A stretch of 64,000 nt of DNA from Siphonodentalium dalli (GCA_032622095.1 CP136065.1:42259503-42323502); one strand, 5' to 3'. Shown: positions 23,533 through 34,980, counted from the stretch's first letter. Numbers and translations are program-made. The notes: a model not told the origin generated them from the letters alone.

Positions 23533-23664
23533 CAACGAGTTATGTTGGGATATAACATTTTATGAAACGAGTTTGATAAATTGTATTCACAACGAGTCGT
23601 AGACGAGTTGTGAATAAAATTGATCAAAGAGTTTCATAAAATCTTATAGCCCAACATAACGAGT
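23533..23664. repeat. Long hairpin (foldback), ~62-bp stem
   Basis: The left arm GAGTTATGTTGGGATATAAC through TATTCACAACGAG pairs with the right arm CTCGTTGTGAATA-like sequence through GCCCAACATAACGAG, leaving a spacer of only about 10 bp. There are a handful of mismatches. Transcription from either side would give a long double-stranded RNA. The intervals 23480-23532 and 23665-23870 hold nothing else I recognise. Confidence 0.75.
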
Positions 23665-23869
23665 GGAAGAACTTGTATATCACATGAAAAAAACTAGAGC
23701 TTTATGCCTTTTTAACAAAACAAAATCCTTAAATAAAGCTTTAAAATGCATACATTTACAGCGTTGGCTGAGACGCTCCACAACCGTATATGATAGTATT
23801 GCGTGCTCAGGATTGCAACGAAAAATATAGTCCCCCAATTTGCCTCTTTCTTTTTGTGCCCATTTTACG

Positions 23870-24600
23870 TTTACTTAGTCTAATTTAAATTATTTTTTTT
23901 TTTAAACTAACAAATTGCACACTAAATATTGGTTGGAATATCAAAATATCAGAAAAATTTTCAATTTAGTTCTAGTTTGATATTTACAACAACTATTGTG
24001 TCAGGTAGGAGCTGTACATCTGTAGAAAAGTTTGACCAAGGTTGGAGGGTGTGAAACAACCCCAAAGCCCATGTAGCAACGCACCCGTTCCCTCGTTATT
24101 GGAAATAATGGAATTCGGCTGTCGTCATGGAGTTTTTATCCACCCAGCAGTGTATCAAATTATTAATATTATATACTCAAATCATGAGTTATTTATCCAC
24201 CCAACAATATTGCACACTCCACCTCATTTCACTCCCGTGATTGAATGACGATAGTTGAGGGCGAATGCCCCTTAATAACCACCAATCCTTGTCCAGATTG
24301 AATCGTCGGACCCATGACCGTGTTGCTAACTGATCAACTTGTCTGTCCAGTAAAAGAAACGCTTATACTAAAATACATGCATATGATGTTTTCCACACAT
24401 TTTGCAACTAACCAATGAATGATTTAGTATAGTCATTCCGACTATATTTTGTACCATAAAAACATTCCGAGTGGCATCAACTTATATTACGGCTCGACTA
24501 CGATGTCAATCATGATCCAGTGAGACTTGTTAGTGCTGTAAACTGATTACTAGTACTCGTTAGTCTGGTTATAGAAATCGTGCCTATATACATATATGTA
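23870..24600. repeat. Left edge of duplicated block B
   Basis: Direct-orientation copy of the 240-870 repeat, followed by a join to sequence corresponding to about 3475. Block A instead has about 2.6 kb between these two points, including the LINE relic. No gene. Confidence 0.6.
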
Positions 24601-24611
24601 CAGGAACTTCT

Positions 24612-26117
24612 CTAGACATTTTGCTTCCGAGGAATGTATGATGTTATATTAGAGTTTTTACTATTTGAAACCATGAAGCACATTCTGGTAGTGTTGACGC
24701 ACATTCCAATGGGACTGGTTACTGATATTACGGAGCGACTACGTTGTCCGTCACGGCTCAGTTCTATCACTTCATTACTGCCTAAGTTGCAGACGTAGAT
24801 ATCGGCTCCAAGCACACACACATCCATCGGATGAGACCCACCACACGCTATTGTTCTGAGATGTGTCGCGAGATCTGGGGACAAAACTACCACCTTATCT
24901 GCTATGTAATCCGTGACAAACACGGCGTCGACCTCCGGAGATACAGCCACGCCCCATGGTCGATTGAAAGCGTATGTCGACTGAGTAATGACGTCACCAC
25001 TGGTTGTTAGAACGAGAACGCAATGATCGTCGGGACATGCAACGATTAATCTGTCGCCGACGGCTTCGATTCCTGCACACCTTCCGGATACATGAATCGA
25101 CGTTTGGTGACTGAGATCTGATGTTTGATACACCGATATCTGATTATGATCATCCGTTACGTAGATGCGATCATTCATAAGACATACACCCCGTGTTCGG
25201 CATGCGTTCTTGAGGGTGACAGACTTGGTGGTTTCGCCACTTTGGGTTACCATACTGAGCCTGTGCTGATTGTGGGACGCAACAATCAAATCCGACTTCT
25301 GACTCTTGTTGAGAAATGCCATTACTGAACAACTTCCTCCGCACGAAAAGTCCATTTCCTTTACTAATTGTATGATAGGCTTCTCACAAATATGGATATT
25401 ACAGGAATCTTTCAAAATCTTCTGTAGCGAATCCATGACTCCTTTATTGGTGACGACTTCGTAATCTATCGGCGATAGGTCTTCATAATCGCTGATAAGG
25501 CGTTCTGACTTGGATATCGCCTGACGGAGCTTGATTGCGCGATCGTTAATGGATCTGGCTCTTTGTGCCGTCGATTCATCAGAGGTGGCATTTTCAGAAA
25601 CAACAGGAGAATCATCTACTCCCGAATATATCACCGCGGCCCCCTCGCTAGAACCTGATTCCAACTCATGCCCTAGTCCTGCTGCCAATACTTGTTCTTG
25701 CTTCAGTTCGGACAGAACATTTACTATCTTATCCACACTCCGTGCTGATAACTTGTGCTTTGACATAGTCTCCCTAACACCATTGATCGTTTTCTGCTCG
25801 CAGTCATCAACAACACGGCGAATCTCAGAAAATAAAGTCTGTATCTCCGTTATCATATCCTTTTCTCGTCCGTCCTGTTTGGTTAACCAATCGGGAACAG
25901 ATTCATTCACCTCTTTTGCTTTTGAGATTAATTTATCAAGACTCAATTCGTATTGTTGGACATCCGCTTTTATTTTTGCTATCGCCTTCGACAACTCTTC
26001 GAGTTTACATTCGGGATAGGCGATTTCATGGCACGAGGCACAGCATGGTATGGAGTGAGTACCACAGAACGAATCAAATGGTCGGGAGTCGAGCTCACAG
26101 AATACAGCGGTAGACAT
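24612..26117 (-). CDS. TRIM-like B-box / coiled-coil / NHL-like beta-propeller protein, copy 2
   Basis: 501 residues with the same architecture as copy 1: B-box-like motif at 7-37 (again D10 and Y34), coiled coil about 40-140, propeller about 262-495. Over the first ~262 residues it differs from copy 1 at about nine positions. Over the remaining ~240 it differs at about fifty, concentrated in blades 1-4. At some variable sites it agrees with copy 3 against copy 1 (LSMV, SDLSHQ, VSPE, FVTDY, DLATH). At others copy 1 agrees with copy 3 (DRLVVAC, CVRALTTSGDVIAQS). That mosaic suggests gene conversion between paralogues. The ATG at 26117 is preceded by the conserved splice acceptor. There is no frameshift or stop, so the gene appears intact. 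Function inferred only from family: scaffold or regulatory TRIM-like protein without a RING. Confidence 0.85.
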   Translation of the reverse strand: MSTAVFCELDSRPFDSFCGTHSIPCCASCHEIAYPECKLEELSKAIAKIKADVQQYELSLDKLISKAKEVNESVPDWLTKQDGREKDMITEIQTLFSEIRRVVDDCEQKTINGVRETMSKHKLSARSVDKIVNVLSELKQEQVLAAGLGHELESGSSEGAAVIYSGVDDSPVVSENATSDESTAQRARSINDRAIKLRQAISKSERLISDYEDLSPIDYEVVTNKGVMDSLQKILKDSCNIHICEKPIIQLVKEMDFSCGGSCSVMAFLNKSQKSDLIVASHNQHRLSMVTQSGETTKSVTLKNACRTRGVCLMNDRIYVTDDHNQISVYQTSDLSHQTSIHVSGRCAGIEAVGDRLIVACPDDHCVLVLTTSGDVITQSTYAFNRPWGVAVSPEVDAVFVTDYIADKVVVLSPDLATHLRTIACGGSHPMDVCVLGADIYVCNLGSNEVIELSRDGQRSRSVISVTSPIGMCVNTTRMCFMVSNSKNSNITSYIPRKQNV

Positions 26118-26124
26118 TACTTTT

Positions 26125-26143
26125 CTGAAAAATAAAAGCAAAA
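26125..26143 (-). other. 3' splice site of a 5'-UTR intron (copy 2)
   Basis: Identical to copy 1: a T-rich tract ending TTTTTCAG on the minus strand, then AAAAGTA and the ATG. Confidence 0.75.
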
Positions 26144-26216
26144 TTATCAACATGGCTCTCATTGTTGAATCGGGAAGGTTCGCTATAGGAAATACAATAA
26201 TATCGTGACGCCTTAA

Positions 26217-26876
26217 TTAACATTTCTTTACACTAAACAAACACAGACGAATAGATCACTTTGGGAGATGTTGAGTGAAACATTCAACATAAATTGCATA
26301 TGGCCGTTTGTTGAATTTATTATTAGAACATTTTCCGCCAATGAATAGAAATCTTCCTGTACTTTTATAACACGCTTGTTTCTATAATTACAGTTTTTGT
26401 TGTGTCGTATTTACGCATCCATATGCAGCAAGTGTTCCATGTGCACCCCGTTGATGTCGCACGATGTAAATGGCGATCGCCTCAACTATGGAACGGACTA
26501 AAATAAAAGCATCATCACAATTGACACAACAAGCCCTGTGTGTGCCTTTATAAACCGTGAATGTCTGTATTTTTTTAATGCACGGATTATATGACGGGTG
26601 GTGTGTAATAAGACAGGACGACACGAGGGTTAATGTTTTATCGATACGGCACTTGTACCATCGTGTAAGGATAGAACTCGAGACTGTGCCTCTAGTTCCA
26701 TCCGCCCACGCTAGCACACTTATCGCATCAACATACCCATTATCACTCTCGTGTTTTTCTGTGTATTTATTATCTGTTCATCTGTCTTTCGTCTGATTAT
26801 ATTTTATGAACATCCCTCGAGATGAATAATGGGCCATTTCAATGTTTCTCTCTATACCTAATGGGAGAATGGTTAA
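26217..26876. mobile_element. TTAA-flanked piggyBac-type MITE upstream of gene copy 2
   Basis: Counterpart of 5099-5787 with the same TTAA boundaries and the same outer flank (CTACTTCAG before ATTAACC on the gene strand). It includes the same ~400-bp internal segment with small indels. Confidence 0.7.
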
Positions 26877-28147
26877 TCTGAAGTAGATATATAACGAGAC
26901 ATACTAGATATATCTAATATTTTCTAATGTATGGTGTATATATCAAGGGATTCCGCTAGGGGGGGGGGCGGCAGATTGTGTTTTGCGAGGAATTGAAAAC
27001 TTGGAATGGTCTGGTTTCCAAATGACAATTCCAGACTTTGGAAACGCGTAAATTAACATACTATTACTTGGATATCACATTGCAGTCGGTCGTGAAAATT
27101 CGATATTTCTTTCCGGGCACTCATGAGATATTTCGGTATTCAAACAAATACTTTAAAGTATTCTTTATAAACTCGGTCGATAGCCCTTCAAACTCGACTG
27201 ATATCAGTTGTGGTATCATCTGCAACCAAACCTTAAGATTGGTTCTTCAAAGAACCCACCGAATTCAAAGTTTGTGTGGGATCACGCCAAGATTAAATGT
27301 CCTGGTATGAAATTTAACAGTTTGTCCACGCGTGTGCATGATGGGGTTAAGATGATATGGGGAAGATTAAACCAAGCAGGATTCCTTTGAAATACCAATA
27401 CACACATGCTTAGACCGTTTCGAGTCATAATGTATACTTGAAATTAAAATATGCATGGTCTAGTTTTAATTAGACTGGAATATTATATTCTCTGATCATG
27501 TTATTGCTGGCGGGAGTGGTAACTATATTCCTCACGTCACAAATAGGGGAGAAACGTCACTCTATTAATAGCATTCGATATTTCTTTCAGACATCACAAC
27601 ATCGTCGGGGTCACGTGACATCGTCGGGGTCTATTGAACTCTATTCGGTGAATCAACATCGTGTGGTATCAATTGTAAACGGTATAACTTATTTACGAAC
27701 TGATAGAACATACAGAAACAAAGACACTTTAAACGCGCTTATAACATACATATAGTGTCATGGGACATTGCTTCCACAAGCAATTAGAATTGTTTCATAG
27801 AACATGCATTTAATGAACCAAATGTGGAACACATAGGAACTATTTTATTTCATGTTCTGGTTATATCCAGAAAACCAACGCAGTTTGAGAAACAAGTTTG
27901 GTTCCATGTGGGACCAGAATGTGTGTTGTATACTTGATTTGGTTCTTTAATTCCGTTCATCGTAAAGAACCAACATGTTTCGTTTTTCATTTTGGTCTTC
28001 ATTTAGTTCTTCGCGAAGAACAACAACATGTTACGTTTTGTTCTTCGTTTTGGTTTCTCTGTGTGCATGTAATCAGTCATTTTCCAATATAACGAGAATT
28101 TCTAAATTGATTTGAATTAATGCGAGTGTTTCATGCCATTTCAAACT
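26877..28147. other. Non-coding block B segment with a single 45-bp minisatellite unit
   Basis: Corresponds to 5790-6084 plus 7941-9427 of block A; the join near 27160 lacks the 6085-7940 insertion. One unit of the 45-bp repeat (TTTGGTTCCATGTGGGACCA) is at 27897-27945. ORFs here are not conserved with block A. Confidence 0.55.
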
Positions 28148-29793
28148 GATATTTACTACTAGTTAGTGAGCCCAGAATGTTTTATTCGAACGACTGAGTA
28201 CGAAAGGTTTGATGCGCCTGAATTGTCTGGAGGACGGACTGGCGACACAAACCAAATTCTTAAGTTCCGCAATTACAGCATAAAGTGACCAGGAAACCAC
28301 CAAAAATCCATGTCAAAGTGTCAATGACACTGTAGCTCAATTTGGAGGCGTTAATAATTATATACTGAGCAGTCAATAGAATAATAATGAGGGAAAGTCA
28401 AAAGGTTTCAGTAAATGGATTGTATTGTGTACATGAAACTAATTTCATTAAAACATTTCTCCACTAAAAGTGGTCTGCAGGGTATGCCGATGGATTCAAA
28501 TGTGAAATCCAAGATGGCTCCAGGCCCCCATGTTTTTTAAAACAAATTTCGGAAGAATTTGACAGCATCCATCTAAAGGTCACACCAAAGAATCATATGA
28601 AGTTTGTATGAGAGATGAGGGAGTCATGTATAGTGTGATCCAAAGGATTTAGTCATGCAAAGAGTAAAATACATGATGGCTGCCGGCGTCCATGTTTTTA
28701 ATCGAAAATCGTTCAAATGTATAGCTATCATCTAGCGGTGATCCTAAACATGCCTGTAAATTCACAAAACATTTCTCAGATATATATGCGGGCTGCATGG
28801 TATGCCGATGGATTCAAATTTGAAATCCAAGATGGCTGCTGGCGGCCATGTTTTTTAACAATTTCAGAAATAATCGATGGCTCTCATCTAGAGGTCACCC
28901 AAAGATCCGTATGAAGTTTAATGACGATCGGATGAGGGATGTGCCCTGTAGGGTGTGCCAAAGGATTTAGTCATGCAAAGAGTAAAATCCAAGATGGCTG
29001 CTGGCGGCCATGTTTTTAAACAGATTTCGAAAATAATCAATGGTCACCGTGAAGATGAATATGAAGTTTGGTGGTTATTAGATGAGGGATGTGGTCTGTA
29101 GGGTGTGCCAAAGGATTTATTTATGAAAAGAATAAAGTTCAAGATGGCTGCCGGCCACATCGCTAAATTTTGATAGCTCCAATCTAGATGTGATCCTAAA
29201 CATGCCTTTAAATTTTAAAAGCATTTATCTAATAAATGCGGAATAAAATTAGTTGGGTGAAGATAAGTCATGGAGTGCACACTATGCTATCAGTTCTCGG
29301 TCAAATAGCTAATTTCCAAAGTTTTAGGGGAGGGTCAAACTACCCCTTCTTATCTGAAAATGCTGCAGATATCCTCTTATTATGTTTTCTGTGTTAAGGA
29401 TATACATAAGATTCACCACAGTAAAATGTGTAAATTTCAAGGCCATACACGAAAGTTTGAATAAAAGTTATTTGTTTTACGTTTCGTGGGGTTCTGTCAA
29501 GACTCAAAACACCCTTCTTATCTGAACATGCTCCACAAATCCATTTCTTAAGTTGTTCTTATCATCAGAAAAGTACCCAGGTGTGATTACAGCAAATGTA
29601 ATGCTCGAACTCGAAAGTTCGTTTAAAAGTAATTTTTGGGGGGGTTGGTGGACGCCTGGCTGCCCCTTTATGCTGTAATTACGGACATTACGAATTTGGT
29701 TTGTGTCGTCAGCCCGGTCCTCGCGACAATTCAGGCGCATCAAGCCTTTTGAACTCAATTGTTCAAACTAAACTCTCTGCGCTCCCTAACTAT
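28148..29793. mobile_element. DNA element with long TIRs and internal ~167-bp repeats, copy 2
   Basis: Starts TAGTTAGTGAGCCCAGAA and ends GCGCTCCCTAACTA. Here the inverted termini extend further than in copy 1 (TGATGCGCCTGAATTGTC against GACAATTCAGGCGCATCA), about 150 bp. The interior again has tandem units with AAATCCAAGATGGCTGCTGG. No transposase gene. Confidence 0.75.
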
Positions 29794-29808
29794 ATGGGAA
29801 ACGTTTAT

Positions 29809-30763
29809 ACCTATAACTAGTCCAAATCTTCTCGTACTAAAACCAACTAAGATATTGGGATGGCGAGATGCTGGTATTTAGTCCGAGATCGCCGCTATAG
29901 GCTTCTTATCACACGAGTTAAGCGTTATTGACCCGCTCAAATAAAACCACAATTATATGAAATAACATATCACAATTGCGACAATAAACGGATTTTTTCC
30001 GCAGAAGACATGATATTTGAAAACAACATCAGTTGTGAATTGAAAGCGGTAATTTAATGTGAAAAGAGACATTTACCGCAGTGTTGGCATATTTTTAAAA
30101 GTATGCGAACTCATTCGACCTCGCGAACTGTGTTCGGCATTTCCGGTGAAAATATTCCGTAGATTTTCGACTAAACCACGCACATGGCGATGAATTCTCC
30201 ATTGCAATTGTAATTATGTGTGTCAATAAATAAATAAATAAATAGATTAAGTAAACATTGAAGATATAAATGTTATACATTAAATAAATTACGGGAATTA
30301 CAACCCTCCCACAGTTTAAAACAGTGCAAACACAACGAGCATTAGAATAAATATGGCGGCTGCCATCTTGTTTGTATCGAAATTCGTCTCCGCCAAAACA
30401 AACTCCGGACAATGCCGAAGTTCTTCGGGTCACTTCGGCTTTCAGTTAAAACGTAAACATACATATACAAAAAGCGATGTTAGTGGCAATCAACCGGAAT
30501 ATTCTATGTGTAATTTAACATGAAAGTTAGATTATTATACACCATTATGGCCATAAGATGTCACTCTTTCCGATGTATATAGCATCATGTATTGATTTGT
30601 GAGGTAAATCGAGTAAAATACACCACAAATTCCCGCCACAAACCCTGGGCGTAACTCGTGTTATAAGAAGCCTATGGCGGCGATCTCGGACTAAATACCA
30701 GCATCTCGCCATCCCAATATCTTAGCTGGTTTTAGTACGAGAAGACTTGGACTAACCTATAAC
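29809..30763. mobile_element. Mutator-like MITE with perfect 9-bp target duplication, copy 1
   Basis: The element is 29818-30754 (937 bp), flanked on both sides by ACCTATAAC. The termini are inverted over more than 100 bp (TAGTCCAAATCTTCTCGTAC at the left; GTACGAGAAGACTTGGACTA at the right), with GGCGAGATGCTGGTATTTAG in both arms. Long TIRs plus a 9-bp duplication are diagnostic of the Mutator/MULE superfamily. Block A has the uninterrupted site near 11051 (ACATATAAC followed by GTGCCT). The internal 112-codon ORF is unsupported. Confidence 0.92.
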
Positions 30764-33400
30764 GTGCCTTTATACTATAAAGATTAACAACTTTTTTTTC
30801 ACATTCACCGTTAATAAATACTATAGTAGAGTAGATGATCGTGGTATAAATAACTGTATAGGATTTGGTTTTGATTAATGCAAAATTCCAATATTGGCTT
30901 AATGGCTTAATAATTTGGGTTTCTATACGTTCATTTTAAGAGAATGGACTGTGTAAATAAAGACAGACACTAGTAACAAGAATGACAGAAGTGATCTATG
31001 TTTTATGTATTGAGTACACTGTGCATGCAGCACATGATTATACATTATATTAATCAGAATATGGTTGAGGAACGAATACGTGTTTAAATGCATGTATTCA
31101 AATTCCAAGAAGTCACAAGTTATAACTCACACAATGGTAACAAGTATGCATGCTGACTGATTGTTGTATTGTTAAGGCTTAAAGTTAAAGAAGGATATTA
31201 CTGATAGACTAGTGACCACGAATCTATGGTTGGTAAAACATACCAGTCTGAACTTGAAGGAAATGCTTTGCTTTCAGTTTCATATATGTGTTCAGGAAAT
31301 GAGCATTTCTGGAATTCATTTACTCAATGACTGTGTATCAACTTGTAATTTTGACATTACATAATTTATATTGCTACCTTGCAGGACAACTAAACTGATT
31401 AATATATTGCTATGAGAGGAACTAAATGCAGAAGTATAAGAACGACCATTGGAATTTGAGTCATGAAACGATTGGAAATTATGGTCCTCATTGTGGGGGT
31501 GAGACACCCCACACACCCCACCCTGGCGTTATGTTCCTGTCTCGAGTGTTAGAATTGTGAGCAGATGCGAATGGATCTTTCCGCACATATTCACTAGTGG
31601 GAGGATCGAGCAAACGGTTGCTATGAGACAATGTGTAGGCAGAAATAGTTTAGCTTATCAGCGCTCGCCATTATGCAATAGCTATATGGAACAGGTTACT
31701 TTATGCGCTTCGTGCACATCTTGATATTTTAAACATTTTTTTTAATAATTTTTTTTTTCAGATTGAACCACTTGCTAAATTTATCATTTAAAAAATTTAA
31801 TTAAATTATATATATAAACCCGTCGGGTTACCCCGAGGCATCACACCAAATATGGTAGAAATCGGTTCAAATGTCACGTCGGGGAGCAAAATCGCGACAA
31901 AAAAAACCAGACAGACATAATTTACTCTGTAATATATATCGATACACAAGAGAACAAAGATTTATGAGTCTCCGTCGTGGAAATTCCTTGTTCGTGACCT
32001 TTACTTCCTACAATTTGGGAAGTGAAAACTCAAACCAGCGAACTGATATTACAATATGCTAATGTCCACAGGTGCCCAGAACAAAAAATTAGCCCACCCC
32101 GATAATATTTAATCCTGTTGGATTATTTATTATTGGGGGTGGGTCAATTATAGTTTTGGGGACCTGTGATTGTGTCTGTTCCTGGTGTTCATATCCCAGA
32201 GAACAGGTTGACCCTGTTCAAGAACTTAGAAAAACACCGATTCGAATACGCCCAATGGTAGTTCGGGGTAAAACACAAGAGAACAGAGCCTAGCTGCACG
32301 AAGTTCTAATTTATTTTAGACTCTCGAACAAGCTTCGTCAAACGATCTACTTCTAGTTCTGGTAAGTTTCATAACTGTGTGATTCTAACCACATTGACTT
32401 ACCAACAAGATGAATCCGAAAGCACAGTCCAAAATCTAATCTGAGTCATTCCTAAATATAGCCCCGTCCGATAACGAAACGAAACTCAAAAGCTGGAACG
32501 ATTCGGGGAATTCCCGATGAATTTCCGGGTGAATTTCCGTATTTCCTAATTGTCAATAAACTATGAAGAGCCCAAGTACAAAATAAATACACGTATCGTC
32601 ACATGTCGCAGTGCTATGCACCTACATGAACATTAATTAGTGTTGACAAAGCAAAGGGCAACACATCGCACTAACTATATTTCGTGTACACAATTCTGGG
32701 GAGTGGCATAGATAATAATACTATATACAATGTCCAGCCTATAATGTTATGTACAGCTTACATGTAAATATCTAAGGCCTTTAAATCATGCGCTGTACTT
32801 CTTCCTCAATAGGTTGAGAAGTACCTGGAAATATGTTGCCTGATACTCACGTTTTGTTTGATAGTTAATCTGTTTCGTCGATTAACTAATTATCCATGAA
32901 AAATATGTTTGAACTTTGAACTTTCCGGATCTGGAGGTGGACCGCTCGTACTTTTTGCCGGTAAACTTAATTGCAAACGTTACCAATGTTCGATAATACA
33001 ATTGGGTTTAGAAAATTCACCGCGGATGACTATAGCGTTCAGCACATCACAAGCCTGTTTTTTGTTCTGTCTATGCCACAAGTCAGCACCTGTCGCATAT
33101 TCAGGGACGTGGCTATAGAGTGTCTCCGTCTTTGTGGGGGTGCGGTTGTGACTATACATTGACCTGAATTGAACACCCACCTTGATTCAGGCCAAGCTCC
33201 GAAGCTCGCATAATTGGAATTTCCCAATTTGATAACTCTCGGAGGCCCTCGATGTGTATTTTCCCAACACAATCGTATTATCGTACATGCATGGGTAACT
33301 TTTGAGATTATGTTTATCGCAAAAAGCACGAGCGGGCAACCTTCAAATCCTGAAAGTTCAAAGTGCAATTTAAATATGCCATCATATCCTCACATCAGAT
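30764..33400. other. Non-coding remainder of block B
   Basis: Runs parallel to 11040-14370 of block A but lacks the TTAA MITE and neighbouring 11150-11770 sequence. Around 33085-33240 it has about 155 bp that A lacks; related sequence is present in the inverted copy at 35610-35700, so A probably lost it. No gene supported. Confidence 0.5.
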
Positions 33401-33405
33401 TCGTT

Positions 33406-34102
33406 CAATTACAGATCCAATAGTACCGCGATGCAGTGGAGATTGTATGGGAAGCCAAATTGACATTTAATAAATAATTGAGCTTAAGCGCAATAAGGAA
33501 TCCCTTATTGCACTTAAGAGCAATGCCAATAAGGGAAGATCTAATTGCGCTTAAGCGCAATAAGGAAATTACTTATTGCGCTTAAGCGCAATAAGGAATC
33601 TCTTATTGCGCAAGGAATCTCTTATTGCGCTTAAGCGCAATAAGGAATTTCTTATTGCACTTAAGCGCAATAAGGAATTTCCTTATTGCGTTTAAGCACA
33701 ATAAGGAATATTCTTATTGTGCTTAAGCCAAATAAGGAATATTCTTATTGAGCTTAAGCGCAATAAGAGCTAATTGCGCTTAAGCGCAATAAGGAATCCC
33801 TTATTGCGCTTAAGCGCAATAAGGAAATTCTTATTGTGCTTAAGCGCAATAAGAATATTCCTAATTGCGCTCAAGCGCAATAAGAGATTCCTTATTGCGC
33901 TTAAGCTCTATAAGGGATTCCTTATTGCGCTTAAGCGCAATAAGGAATTTCCTTATTGCGTTTAAGCGCAATTAGATCTTCCCTTTTTGCGCTTAAGTGA
34001 AATAAGGGATTCCTTATTGTGCTTAAGCTAAATTATTTATTAAATGTCAATTTGGCTTCCCATACAATTGCAGATCCAATAGTATCGCGATGCAGTGGAA
34101 AT
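33406..34102. mobile_element. Palindrome-array element with TIRs and 37-bp flanking direct repeats
   Basis: Core 33444-34066 (623 bp). The ends are inverted over about 45 bp (TGTATGGGAAGCCAAATTGA and its complement at 34047-34066). Both outer sides carry a direct repeat of about 37 bp with few differences (contains CAGATCCAATAGTA and CGCGATGCAGTGGA; left 33407-33443, right 34066-34102). Inside are about 18 units of about 31 bp, most being the perfect palindrome TTATTGCGCTTAAGCGCAAT(AA), with a second dyad at AAGGAATTCCTT-like junctions. No ORF is credible, and units abut without spacers. Confidence 0.8.
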
Positions 34103-34299
34103 TTAATATTTAGCTATGAATATTAAGCATATAAGTTATTCTTGGTGTAACTTAGTCACTGTGACTAACAGCAGAGTTATAGTCGTAGTGACTCGCTGAA
34201 AGATGTGGGTTAGTTAAAGTGACTCCAAATCATATTGACCGGAATAAGTAATCCACTTGCTGCGCCGTCAAGTCACACTACTAAAGTGATGGAATCATG

Positions 34300-34980
34300 G
34301 AACTGAATCTCACACCCCATCGTTTTGGTTCGAATGTTCCAACAAGTACCACAGACACTGACGATGCGTTCTGTGGAATCTGCTGAACTACCAAATAACG
34401 TGCTGAACGGGATTTTGAACTGCTGTTCTGGTGTGGATGTGGGTCAAATGGTGTTCTCTCCCTGTATTTGGTTATGGCACGTCGACTACAAGTCATCTGC
34501 ATAACCTACACCTGACTATCTTCAATAAAAATAAGCTAACTGAGTTTGGGAGAATCTGCTGAACTGTTCCTGAAAATGTGCTGATCGGGATTTTGAACTA
34601 CTGAACTGGGGTGATCGTCGGTTAAATGGTGATCCCTCCCAGTATTTAGTTACGGGACATCCAATACAATTTGCTTAACCTATACCCGACTATCTTCGTT
34701 AAAAATAAGTTAAATGAGTTTGGGAGAATCTGCTGAACTGCTCCAGATAAGCATTGAGCGGGATGATAAAAGTCAATTGCGTAATATATACCCGACTATC
34801 TTAGTTACAAATGGAGTAAGTTTCGTTCGGTTAAATCTGCTGAACTGTAACCCACAAAGTGCTGAACGGGAATTTGAACTGTTGAACTGGGTGGATGTCG
34901 GTCAAAGTGTGTTCTCTCTATGTATTTGGTTACGACACATCGATTAAACATCATAAGCATAACCTATACCGTAGTTCAAC
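34300..34980. repeat. ~175-bp tandem repeat, about 3.6 diverged units
   Basis: GAATCTGCTGAACT recurs at 34376, 34552 and 34726 and, diverged, near 34830. Other shared words are GGGATTTTGAACT and CCTATACCCGACTATCTTC. Not coding. Confidence 0.75.

Noticed and set aside
30095..30433. 112-codon ORF inside the Mutator-like MITE
   Set aside because: Not preserved in the second copy (47508-48441) and lacks any domain; treated as non-coding.
33444..34066. CRISPR-like array
   Set aside because: Repeats are contiguous palindromes with no unique spacers, no cas genes are present, and the context is eukaryotic.
34321..34340. GGTTCGAATGTTCC as a possible tRNA T-arm / B box
   Set aside because: No matching A box, acceptor stem or anticodon arm could be built around it.
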